From Gemmatimonadota bacterium (GTDB taxonomy: Bacteria > Latescibacterota > UBA2968 > UBA8231): DNA of 14,596 nt. The notes under the pieces were generated by a model. That model ran no database searches. It had not been told where the DNA came from and saw nothing but the letters and a program-made list of their open reading frames with translations. Positions 1 through 6,455 of this stretch are shown here, piece by piece (position 1 is the first letter of the stretch; each line of letters begins with the position of its first letter). The translations under genes were made by a program, and so were the position numbers. The stretch spans positions 1 to 14,596 of the forward strand of contig JAPPEF010000055.1 of assembly GCA_028875335.1 (NCBI GenBank). The letters are read 5' to 3'.

Positions 1-323
1 ACACGGTCGAATACGTCTATGTGATGTACATGGGGCGGATCGTCGAAGAGGGGCCAGTAGCTGCAATTTTTGATAGCCCAGCGCATCCCTATACCGCGGC
101 CCTATTGCAATCTATCCCCAGCCTGACGGGCAAACGCCGACACATCGAGCCAATTGAGGGCAGTGTCCCCAGCGCGTACTCTCTGCCCGAGGGATGCCCC
201 TTCCACACCCGCTGCACGCAAAAGGTCGGCCCCATTTGCGAGCAGCAAATGCCCGCGTCCGCGGAAGTGGGGCCACATCACCACACCCGTTGTTTCATCC
301 ACACCGAAGAAGGAGGAGATTAG
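1..323 (+). CDS. Di/oligopeptide ABC transporter ATP-binding protein, DppD/OppD type (3' end only)
   Basis: Only the last 106 residues are in the window, read from base 3 without interruption to TAG at 321-323. The first visible residues (VMYMGRIVEEG) match the segment just after the switch histidine of peptide-importer ATPases, so both Walker motifs and the signature lie upstream. The tail is the oligopeptide/dipeptide C-terminal domain: a HPYTAALL stretch, then a cysteine cluster (CPFHTRC, a later C before EQQMP, and a final C near the end). In this family the ATPase sits on the cytoplasmic face and powers uptake of peptides with a DppF/OppF partner. That partner follows after 4 bp, so the two are one operon; permease and binding-protein genes should lie upstream. 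Which peptide, nickel or sugar substrate is imported cannot be told from this end. Confidence 0.9.
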   Translation, partial: TVEYVYVMYMGRIVEEGPVAAIFDSPAHPYTAALLQSIPSLTGKRRHIEPIEGSVPSAYSLPEGCPFHTRCTQKVGPICEQQMPASAEVGPHHHTRCFIHTEEGGD

Positions 324-327
324 CCCA

Positions 328-1341
328 ATGTCCAATGGGGCCACAGACGTCCTCCTGCAAGTACGAGGGTTAAAAAAGCACTTTCCCGTACACCGGGGGC
401 TTTTACAGCGACAAACGGGTTGGGTAAAGGCCGTAGATGGCGTGAGCTTCTCGCTCGCCCAAGGCAAAATTTTGGGGCTGGTCGGCGAGAGCGGTTGTGG
501 CAAGACCACCACCGGACGGATGATTCTCCGCGCCCTAGACCCAACCGAAGGGGAGATTCTCTTTCGCCAACAGAACGGACAGGTCGTCGATATGGCCCAA
601 CTCGGCCGGCGCGAAGTCGTCCAAGCGCGTCGGCAGATGCAGATGATTTTCCAAGACCCGTACTCGTCCCTAAATCCGCGAATGCCTGTACGCGACCTAA
701 TCGCCGAGCCGCTCCGGTCTTATGGCTGGTCGGCGCGCGACAGCCACGAGCGCGTGAGCGAACTGATGGAGCGCGTAGGGCTAGACCCCAGATATGCGCG
801 CCGCTATCCGCACGCCTTCTCGGGCGGCCAGCGACAGCGCATCGGCATTGCCCGCGCCTTGGCCTTGAGCCCGTCGCTCATCGTCGCCGACGAGCCAGTC
901 TCCGCGCTCGACGTCAGCGTGCAAGCACAAATTCTCAACTTGCTCCGCCAATTGCAGGCCGACCTCGACCTCACCCTGCTCTTTATCGCCCACGACCTGA
1001 GCGTGGTGCGCTATCTCTGCGATGAAGTGGCCGTCATGTACCAAGGCCGGATCGTGGAACAGGCCGCAACTGAAATCCTCTTCACCCAACCGCAGCACCC
1101 CTATACGGCCATGTTGCTGGAGGCCGCACCCGCGCCCGACCCCCACGCCTCGTGGATGGAAGAAGACGAAGACGCCAGCGAGGCAGGCGAGCCAACGCCA
1201 GCCGACGACCAAGGATGCGCGTTCGCACCGCGCTGCCGCTACAAGAGCGACCTGTGCAGCCAGCAAATGCCCGCACTGGAAGGCAAAGCGCATCTGGCCG
1301 CTTGCCACCACAAAGACGAGTTGGAACTACAGGGCGTGTAG
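328..1341 (+). CDS. Di/oligopeptide ABC transporter ATP-binding protein, DppF/OppF type
   Basis: A complete 337-residue ATPase, the usual size for DppF/OppF. Visible motifs are Walker A GESGCGKTT (53-61), Q-loop FQD (108-110), signature FSGGQRQ (164-170), Walker B LIVADEP (184-190), switch histidine in AHD (221-223), and the family C-terminal region with HPYTAMLL (257-264) and cysteines 297, 303, 310 and 326. The open frame extends back to 154, but ATG 328 is chosen because an AGGAGGAG Shine-Dalgarno (311-318) lies 9 bases before it and the homologous part (LLQVRGLKKHFP) starts there. It forms the heterodimeric nucleotide-binding unit with the DppD/OppD-type protein encoded 4 bp upstream. An acidic run (about 278-284, EEDEDAS) separates the ATPase core from the cysteine-rich end. 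The substrate is unknown. Confidence 0.95.
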   Translation: MSNGATDVLLQVRGLKKHFPVHRGLLQRQTGWVKAVDGVSFSLAQGKILGLVGESGCGKTTTGRMILRALDPTEGEILFRQQNGQVVDMAQLGRREVVQARRQMQMIFQDPYSSLNPRMPVRDLIAEPLRSYGWSARDSHERVSELMERVGLDPRYARRYPHAFSGGQRQRIGIARALALSPSLIVADEPVSALDVSVQAQILNLLRQLQADLDLTLLFIAHDLSVVRYLCDEVAVMYQGRIVEQAATEILFTQPQHPYTAMLLEAAPAPDPHASWMEEDEDASEAGEPTPADDQGCAFAPRCRYKSDLCSQQMPALEGKAHLAACHHKDELELQGV

Positions 1342-1347
1342 TATTCT

Positions 1348-2160
1348 TTACTTGGCTGCGTAATAAGGTTCCGCGTCGAATCCCGGATACCGCGTCGCCA
1401 TCCCCGCGATAAATTCTTCCGTCCACAGCGAGTCGCCCGGCGGCGGGAAGCCCAGCAGTTCGCGCTGGCGCGGAGTGGCTTCGGCCATGAAGCGATTCAT
1501 GGCCGCGCCTTGGGCACCGCTCTTATACGTGAAGGTGCGACCGCCGTCATAGGGGCGGTCCTTGCGGGTAAAGCCCACCCACATGACCGGGCGGTGTCCC
1601 GCTGGCGCAGTGAAATCGGAGGCAGCGTGGTGGGTGAAGACGCTGTAGAGGCACACCGAGCCGCCAGGGACGATCATCGGCACGGCTTCCGCGTCGGAGT
1701 GGCCCTTGGGCACCATGCGGATCGGAGCCATGCCTTCCTCGACATCGTCGAAGCAGTAGAAACACACCAAATTCATAAAGTCGTCAGGCTCAATGATCGG
1801 CCCCAGTGTGTTGTTGCCGTAGTCGATGTGAAAATTGGTCCCGTATTCCTCGCCGGCGTATTTCATACCTAGGTGGCCCTCGCAGAGCCGAACCTCGCGC
1901 GTGCCTAAGATGCGCTCGGCCGCGTCAATCAGGTCGGGATGGACGGTGACGTGATTGAGGCCGGAGTGGTCCCAAGGGAAGAGTCTATGCTGAGGGGCGT
2001 CGTTACGGCGGTCGTTGGCTAGGTATTGGTCGTAGGACGGCGCGAAATGAGTGAAGAAGCCGTCGAGCGCGGCCTGCTGCTCGTCTTTGGTAAGGAAGTT
2101 CTCGACGATCAGGAAGCCCTGTTTTTTGTACGTAGCTAGTTGGGCGTCGGTAATGTGCAT
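1348..2160 (-). CDS. Phytanoyl-CoA dioxygenase (PhyH) family protein
   Basis: A 270-residue protein with the Fe(II)/2-oxoglutarate dioxygenase pattern of the PhyH family. An HxD pair (H111-I-D113 in NFHIDYGNN) and a distal histidine (H177 or H178 in FTHHAASDF) form the expected iron triad, and R190 (GHRPVMW) is placed to bind 2-oxoglutarate. The N-terminus (TDAQLATYKKQGFLIVENFL) is typical of the family, so ATG 2160 is used rather than the longer open frame to 2394, which runs into the aldolase gene. PhyH proteins hydroxylate very varied substrates, so the substrate here is unknown. The start is 11 bp after the aldolase stop, suggesting one transcript; the Shine-Dalgarno is poor, so translation may depend on coupling. 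The 3' end is 6 bp from the convergent ABC ATPase gene, with no terminator between them. Confidence 0.87.
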   Translation of the reverse strand: MHITDAQLATYKKQGFLIVENFLTKDEQQAALDGFFTHFAPSYDQYLANDRRNDAPQHRLFPWDHSGLNHVTVHPDLIDAAERILGTREVRLCEGHLGMKYAGEEYGTNFHIDYGNNTLGPIIEPDDFMNLVCFYCFDDVEEGMAPIRMVPKGHSDAEAVPMIVPGGSVCLYSVFTHHAASDFTAPAGHRPVMWVGFTRKDRPYDGGRTFTYKSGAQGAAMNRFMAEATPRQRELLGFPPPGDSLWTEEFIAGMATRYPGFDAEPYYAAK

Positions 2161-2171
2161 GGGGAATGTCG

Positions 2172-3086
2172 CTATTGCTCGTCGGCATAGATTCTCACAA
2201 TGCGCTGCAACAGGTCCAGAGCCTGTCCGCGCTCCCGCTGGAAAGCATTGCGGCCGATGATGGAGCCAAAGCCGCCGCCATCGCGGATGCCGGTGATCTC
2301 CTCGATGATTTCCTCTTCGCCCTTGGCCGGGCCGCCAGAAAAGATCACCACGCGCCGCCCGTTGAACGCCGATTGCACCACGTGGCTCACGCACTCGGCC
2401 AAGGTGCCAGCCGGCACATCCGCATACGCCTTGCGCGCCTCGTCCTGCTCAATGTGAGCCGTAGGCGGTTTGACCTTGATGACATGGGCCCCTAGCTGAG
2501 CGGCGATTTGGGCAGCGTACGCGGTGACGTCGAGCGCGGTTTCCCCGTCCTTGCTCAAGTCCGTGCCGCGCGGATAGGACCAGACCACTACGACCAAACC
2601 GTACCGCTTGGCCTCTTCGGCCAAGGCTTGCAGCTTCTCGTACATCTCCTGCCGTAGCGCCGAACCCGGATAGACCGTGTAGCCGATGCCAACGCAACCT
2701 AGGCGCAGAGCGGCGGAAATGGAGCCAGTGAGCGACTGAGTGGGGTCTGCGTCGGAGTGGAGATTTTCGCGGTTGTTGAGCTTGAGGATCAGCGGCAAAT
2801 CGCCGGCGTAGTCGCGCGCGCCCGCTTCGAGGAACCCGAGCGGGGCGGCGTATGCATTGAGGCCAGCGTCAATGGCCAGCTCAAAGTGATAGCGCGGATC
2901 GTACGCGGGCGGGTTTGGGGCGAAGCTGCGCCCAGGGCCGTGCTCGACACCCTGATCTACGGGCAGGATGACCAGCTTACCCGTGCCGCCGAGCGCACCG
3001 TGGTTGAGCAGTCGCGCCAAGTTGGTCAAAGTACCGGGATTGTCGCTGCCATACCAACTTAGAATTTCGCGGATGCGATCTTGCAT
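2172..3086 (-). CDS. fbaB: Class I fructose-bisphosphate aldolase, archaeal/FbaB (DhnA) type
   Basis: A 304-residue TIM-barrel aldolase of the FbaB/DhnA type, which cleaves fructose-1,6-bisphosphate to dihydroxyacetone phosphate and glyceraldehyde-3-phosphate through a lysine Schiff base. Features seen are PVDQGVEHGPG (42-52), WSYPRG (169-174), a candidate Schiff-base lysine in HVIKVKPP (K204 or K206), SGGP (250-253) and GRNAFQR (278-284), the last two suited to phosphate binding. ATG 3086 is chosen because a GAAAGG Shine-Dalgarno stands about 8 bases before it; an open frame continues to 3128 but lacks such a site. The PhyH gene follows 11 bp downstream. The gene lies just beyond the tRNA-Asp terminator; I found no convincing promoter of its own. 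Close relatives act on other aldol substrates (LsrF-like, ADH synthase-like), so the exact sugar phosphate is less certain than the fold. Confidence 0.88.
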   Translation of the reverse strand: MQDRIREILSWYGSDNPGTLTNLARLLNHGALGGTGKLVILPVDQGVEHGPGRSFAPNPPAYDPRYHFELAIDAGLNAYAAPLGFLEAGARDYAGDLPLILKLNNRENLHSDADPTQSLTGSISAALRLGCVGIGYTVYPGSALRQEMYEKLQALAEEAKRYGLVVVVWSYPRGTDLSKDGETALDVTAYAAQIAAQLGAHVIKVKPPTAHIEQDEARKAYADVPAGTLAECVSHVVQSAFNGRRVVIFSGGPAKGEEEIIEEITGIRDGGGFGSIIGRNAFQRERGQALDLLQRIVRIYADEQ

Positions 3087-3126
3087 TTTGTACCTTTCTC
3101 GCATGTAAAAGAGAGTAGGAATTAGC

Positions 3127-3170
3127 AAAAGAAAAGCTCCTCAATCGCGCAAAGCGCGCTAAAGGAGCTT
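3127..3170 (-). terminator. Intrinsic terminator of tRNA-Asp
   Basis: Perfect 8-bp arms AAGCTCCT (3134-3141) and AGGAGCTT (3163-3170) enclose a second short stem CGCGC/GCGCG (3146-3150, 3154-3158) with an AAA loop. Read on the minus strand the hairpin is followed by TTCTTTTG. It begins 7 bases after the CCA end of tRNA-Asp, as expected for the end of that transcript, and it also separates the tRNA from the aldolase gene. Confidence 0.75.
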
Positions 3171-3177
3171 GACAAAA

Positions 3178-3254
3178 TGGCGGGGACGACGAGACTCGAA
3201 CTCGCGACCTTCGGCGTGACAGGCCGACGTTCTAACCAACTGAACTACGCCCCC
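3178..3254 (-). tRNA. tRNA-Asp (anticodon GTC)
   Basis: On the minus strand this 77-base segment folds as a full cloverleaf. The acceptor stem GGGGGCG pairs with CGTCCCC, with one G-U pair. The D arm is GTTC-AGTTGGTTA-GAAC, the anticodon stem TCGGC/GCCGA with loop CTGTCAC (anticodon GTC), the variable loop AGGTC, and the T arm GCGAG-TTCGAGT-CTCGT. The discriminator is G and the 3' CCA is encoded (3178-3180). It lies 36 bp after the deformylase stop on the same strand with no strong terminator between, so it may be cotranscribed with that unit and then processed. Confidence 0.97.
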
Positions 3255-3290
3255 GTTTGCTTAAGAAGGTAAAAGCCAGATCAAAGGCTG

Positions 3291-3824
3291 TCAATGGATG
3301 GCCGCGGCTCTGGCCTGCGCAGCACTCTCTTTTCTCAACCGCTTGAGCGCGCCGCGCATGAGCTGGCGCTTGAGAGGGCTGAGGTGGTCGATGAAGAGCT
3401 TGCCGTCGAGGTGGTCGATTTCGTGCTGGAGGGCGCGGGCGTAAAAACCTTCGCCCGAGGTTTTGAAAGGCTGGCCATCCAAGCCAGTGGCTTCGACTTC
3501 GACCCAAGCGTAGCGCTTGACATCGCCGTACAGGTCGGGAAAGCTCAGACAACCCTCCTCGCCGATTTGCTCGCCCTCGTGGCCTGTGACCTTGGGGTTG
3601 ATCAAGGCCACGGGTTGGCAGTCCGGCTGATGGACGGTCACATCGACGACGCAGACCCGCTTGAGGACACCAATCTGCGGGGCGGCAAGCCCAACCCCCT
3701 CTGCTGCGCGCATGGAGTCGAAGAGGTCGGCGACGAGGGCGCGAATGGCGTCATCCACCTCTGCGACCTGGGCACACGTCTGGCGGAGGCACTGCGCTCC
3801 GAACAGCGCAATTTCGCGTTTCAT
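3291..3824 (-). CDS. def: Peptide deformylase
   Basis: A 177-residue deformylase, which removes the formyl group from the initiator methionine of nascent chains. All three family motifs are intact: GVGLAAPQIG (43-52), EEGCLSFP (89-96) with metal ligand C92, and HEIDH (134-138) giving metal ligands H134 and H138 and catalytic E135. The N-terminus lacks the common PDPRLR wording (it reads LFGAQCLRQTC), a mild divergence. The tail after HEIDHLDG is basic (KRQLMRGALKRLRK), suiting ribosome contact. ATG 3824 overlaps the stop of the larE-like gene by four bases (ATGA), so translation is probably coupled. def is usually next to fmt; here its partners are larE-like and ATP-grasp-like genes upstream and tRNA-Asp downstream. 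Confidence 0.96.
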   Translation of the reverse strand: MKREIALFGAQCLRQTCAQVAEVDDAIRALVADLFDSMRAAEGVGLAAPQIGVLKRVCVVDVTVHQPDCQPVALINPKVTGHEGEQIGEEGCLSFPDLYGDVKRYAWVEVEATGLDGQPFKTSGEGFYARALQHEIDHLDGKLFIDHLSPLKRQLMRGALKRLRKESAAQARAAAIH

Positions 3825-4870
3825 GTGTCCAAGGGGTCTAATTCGAGGGCAATATAGCGCAGACCCAAATCGGCGAACGCGGCCACTAGGGCCGAGCGCA
3901 ACGGGGCCTCAGCAAGGCGATCAATGGCTGCTGTGGGCAAGCGCAGGATGAGCATCTGGTCGCGCTGCTCGTACGCAGCCGGCAGCAGCGAATGCGCTGC
4001 GAGCAGCGGGTTGACTCGCGCAAAGAGCGGCTCGTCAGCACCGGAATCGGCGATGGAGAGCAGCGCCTCGTTCATGCTGCCGGAGCGGAAGCCGCACAGA
4101 TCGACAGTAGTTTGCAGATAGCCAATCTCCCGCAAGTGCTCCAGCAAAGACCGGCGCGCACCCGAGTCGCCGAGCAGGCGCGTCAAGTCCTCAGCGGGCA
4201 ACTCAATGCGCGACAGCGTCTCGTGGTGGCGGGCGCGCACCTGATCGAAGCCACAGACCTCGCGTAGATAGCGTTCAGCATGGTCAATTTGGCGCAAGCC
4301 CTCAGCAGTAACTGGCGTGCCGTAGGGAAAGCGCGACGAGAGGCAAGCCATGGCCGGGCGATCCCACACCGTCAGCCCCCAGCGCTTGGCTAATGCGCGC
4401 ACGTCGTCTTTGGTCAGGCCCGCTTCGGCTAAGGGCGCGTGTACGCCGTGCTCACGGGCGGCCGTAGCCCCAGGGCGGAAATCGCCGATGTCGTCGGCGT
4501 TTTGGCCGTAGAGGATGTAATGGACGTTGAAGGTGCGCGCTAGCTGCTCCATGTGGGTGAAAAGCTCTTGCTTGCAATAGTAGCAGCGGTTGGGCGCGTT
4601 TTTGGCGTAGTCGGGGTTGTCCAACTCGCGGGTTTTGACCACCTCGTGGCGGATGCCGAACTCGCGGGTGATCTCGGCAGCCTTCTCCAACTCGCCAGTG
4701 GCATAGCTCTCAGAGTCCGCGGTGACGCAGATCGCCCCCTCGCCCAAGACCCGCTGGGCCGCCACCGCCAGCGTGGCACTATCGACCCCGCCCGAATAGC
4801 CGACCAGCACCTGACCCATGGGACGCAGAATTTCTTCGAGATGCGCTAGTTTTTCGTCTAGGGAAACCAT
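3821..4870 (-). CDS. larE: LarE-type ATP-dependent sulfur transferase (PP-loop)
   Basis: A 349-residue PP-loop ATPase. SGGVDS (26-31) is the pyrophosphate loop. PAMACLSSRFPYG (172-184) carries C176, the residue that in Lactobacillus LarE gives up its sulfur to the nickel-pincer nucleotide. GFRSGSMNE (260-268) is another family hallmark, and RCYYC (95-99) adds two conserved cysteines, C96 and C99, the kind linked to cluster-dependent, non-sacrificial sulfur transfer in some LarE proteins. In known systems LarE thiolates the product of LarB, and LarC then inserts nickel for lactate racemase and related enzymes. No larA, larB or larC is in this window. ATG 4870 lies 5 bp after the stop of the ATP-grasp-like gene and has no Shine-Dalgarno of its own, implying coupled translation; its end overlaps def by 4 bp. 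The fold and chemistry are clear; the acceptor molecule is not. Confidence 0.88.
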   Translation of the reverse strand: MVSLDEKLAHLEEILRPMGQVLVGYSGGVDSATLAVAAQRVLGEGAICVTADSESYATGELEKAAEITREFGIRHEVVKTRELDNPDYAKNAPNRCYYCKQELFTHMEQLARTFNVHYILYGQNADDIGDFRPGATAAREHGVHAPLAEAGLTKDDVRALAKRWGLTVWDRPAMACLSSRFPYGTPVTAEGLRQIDHAERYLREVCGFDQVRARHHETLSRIELPAEDLTRLLGDSGARRSLLEHLREIGYLQTTVDLCGFRSGSMNEALLSIADSGADEPLFARVNPLLAAHSLLPAAYEQRDQMLILRLPTAAIDRLAEAPLRSALVAAFADLGLRYIALELDPLDT

Positions 4871-4875
4871 GGCGG

Positions 4876-6324
4876 TCAGAAGGAGGATTTTTCCGCGGAC
4901 GCAGCGCAGGGCATGATCGCGGCGTCAACCATGCCGTGCAGAATCTTCTTGTCGGCCGGGAACACTAGGGCTTGGATGCCGCACAGGCGCGGTACATCGC
5001 CGATGACGTAGTAATAAGGACGCAGCATCACCCGGCCCCGCATGGGCACGACCTCGTCGCGGTGGAAGTCGTAGTAGCGCACGGTGCGACGGGCGGCCTT
5101 GTGGAATTCCTGCAAGATATAGGGCTGGTGCGCAAAGCGGTCGAGCGCCTCTTGCACGCGCTCGGCCCACTCGGCTTCGGACAGGTCGTGGCCGATGGAC
5201 ACGCCCTTGCTCTCATAGGCTATGTTGGAAAAACCCGAGGGCTTGAGCACTAGTTCGCGCTGCTTTTTGGTTAGGTGCTTCAACTGCTGCCAGTCGCTGA
5301 CGGGCTGGCCGCCAATGTCGAGGCCGGGAATGATGGCGTGGGGCGGCAGCGGCCGCGCATCGACAATCCACGAGCGCGGAATCAAGCTGTCCAAGGCGGC
5401 AAAAGGCTCCTTGCCCAAGGTGCGACGCCAATAGGATTTGAGCGCGGGATGGTGATAGAACGCCAGCCAGAGCTTCTCTTCAAGGTATGCCTTCGGCGGC
5501 GGGGTCAAGCACAGGGCGTTTTTCTTAGTGAAATAGGTAAAAAGCTCGGCCTTGGGGATGTTTTTGAGGTCAAACAGTTCAAAGAATCGATAGGCCGCGT
5601 CAATGCGCCAAGGGGCCGGCTCGTCAGCGCTTTGGAGGAAGAGGCCATTTTCGTCAAAGCGGGCCTCGCGCGGGTGGGCACTGCGGGCCGGCTTGCCTGC
5701 CACCTGCAAGCGCTCGACCAGCCATTCCATTTCTCGGCGATAGGCCTCGGACTCGTCTGAGACGAAGAGGGCGAAATGAGGCTCTTCTACCTTGGCGGCC
5801 GCGGCAATGGCTTCGTAGAAGGGGTCGATCAAGCCGCGAGCACCGCCGATGATGTCGTAGCCGAGATCCGCATATACCTCCGAGACTTGGGCGGTGAAGC
5901 CCATGCCGCCGGGAATGGCGTCTAACTCGACTAGCTTGAAGCCGTCCTCGGTGAGCAGCAGATCCGGGCGGATGACCAAGGGCAACTGGGATTTGATCCG
6001 GTTCCAGAGGCCCATTTCGCGCACGGCACTGGGTTTGCCCAAATCCAGGTATTCGTGAATCCAAGGCGGCTCGACGCCTTTGACGCTCTGGTGGTAGAGC
6101 TGGTTGGAGGCCTTGTAAAACTGATGGAGGACGCCGCCGAGTTGGTCTAGGTAGCGGTGTTGCGCCGGCGAAAGATAGAACGGCTCTGGGGCAATGCGCC
6201 ACGGCAGATTGCTGTCCGGGTGTAAATGGGTGCGGTCGCCTTCAAAAAGGCCACCGGCGGGACAATGGGCATTGATGTGGAGGCAGAGCGCTTTGAGGTC
6301 GGGTGCAGTACTGGGCAGGGACAT
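4876..6324 (-). CDS. Uncharacterised ATP-grasp-like protein (glutathionylspermidine synthase-like layout)
   Basis: A 482-residue soluble protein whose family name I do not know. Segment 119-139 (RPDLLLTEDGFKL then VELDAIPG) resembles the Mg/ATP-binding strand-turn-acid of glutathionylspermidine-synthase-like ATP-grasp enzymes. Later come paired lysines K267/K268 (FTKKNALCL), a nucleotide-contact candidate K361 (ELVLKPSGF, 357-365) and a hinge-like PYILQEF (401-407) before a basic patch ARRTVRYYDF (411-420). These suggest carboxylate-amine or carboxylate-thiol ligation with ATP, but no substrate can be assigned. ATG 6324 is preceded by well-spaced -35 and -10 boxes on the minus strand (6378-6383, 6355-6360). 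It heads a coupled unit: the larE-like gene starts 5 bp after its stop, then def overlaps larE. That order suggests its product or substrate has to do with sulfur transfer, which is inference. Confidence is high that it is a gene, moderate for ATP-grasp. Confidence 0.72.
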   Translation of the reverse strand: MSLPSTAPDLKALCLHINAHCPAGGLFEGDRTHLHPDSNLPWRIAPEPFYLSPAQHRYLDQLGGVLHQFYKASNQLYHQSVKGVEPPWIHEYLDLGKPSAVREMGLWNRIKSQLPLVIRPDLLLTEDGFKLVELDAIPGGMGFTAQVSEVYADLGYDIIGGARGLIDPFYEAIAAAAKVEEPHFALFVSDESEAYRREMEWLVERLQVAGKPARSAHPREARFDENGLFLQSADEPAPWRIDAAYRFFELFDLKNIPKAELFTYFTKKNALCLTPPPKAYLEEKLWLAFYHHPALKSYWRRTLGKEPFAALDSLIPRSWIVDARPLPPHAIIPGLDIGGQPVSDWQQLKHLTKKQRELVLKPSGFSNIAYESKGVSIGHDLSEAEWAERVQEALDRFAHQPYILQEFHKAARRTVRYYDFHRDEVVPMRGRVMLRPYYYVIGDVPRLCGIQALVFPADKKILHGMVDAAIMPCAASAEKSSF

Positions 6325-6354
6325 CGAATAGGCTCGCTAAGATGTATGCCCATT

Positions 6355-6383
6355 AATTTAGGATGAATGGTACGCTAGGTCAA
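6355..6383 (-). promoter_or_regulatory. Sigma70-type promoter of the ATP-grasp/larE/def unit
   Basis: On the minus strand a -35 box TTGACC (6378-6383, 5 of 6 matches) and a -10 box TAAATT (6355-6360, 4 of 6) are separated by exactly 17 bp. The expected start point near 6348 leaves a leader of about 24 bases before ATG 6324. Confidence 0.6.
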
Positions 6384-6392
6384 CGACGGGCC

Positions 6393-6421
6393 TGTTGGCC
6401 TTTGGCAAGAACAAGCCAACA
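6393..6421. promoter_or_regulatory. Inverted repeat between divergent promoters, candidate operator
   Basis: Perfect 7-bp arms TGTTGGC (6393-6399) and GCCAACA (6415-6421) are separated by 15 bp, so arm centres are 22 bp apart, about two helical turns. The element covers the -35 box and most of the spacer of the rightward SDR promoter and lies 10 bp from the -35 of the leftward promoter. A dimeric regulator bound here could block the SDR/Gfo-Idh unit and perhaps affect the other direction. No regulator gene is in the window. Confidence 0.45.
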
Positions 6422-6430
6422 CCGCATATT
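6402..6430 (+). promoter_or_regulatory. Sigma70-type promoter of the SDR/Gfo-Idh unit
   Basis: A -35 box TTGGCA (6402-6407, 5 of 6) and a -10 box CATATT (6425-6430, 4 of 6) are 17 bp apart. A start point near 6437 would leave a leader of about 19 bases holding the GAAGGAG Shine-Dalgarno (6443-6449) before ATG 6456. This also argues against the earlier in-frame ATG at 6363, which lies upstream of the promoter. Confidence 0.6.
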
Positions 6431-6455
6431 TGCTCAGGTGACGAAGGAGCGCGAT

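Noticed and set aside
154..327. Extended start for the DppF/OppF-type ATPase
   Set aside because: It would overlap the preceding ATPase gene by 170 bases, the extra residues are arginine/proline-rich without homology, and the strong SD is placed for ATG 328.
102..512. Long open frames antisense to, and out of phase with, the ABC ATPase genes
   Set aside because: They lie entirely over well-recognised ATPase coding sequence, show no family motif, and are explained by high GC content.
2161..2394. N-terminal extension of the PhyH protein
   Set aside because: The extra residues are the out-of-frame reading of the aldolase gene, and the PhyH homology begins at ATG 2160.
3255..3290. Mini hairpin AGCC/GGCT followed by TTTT between def and tRNA-Asp
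   Set aside because: A 4-bp stem with an 8-base loop is too weak to call a terminator.
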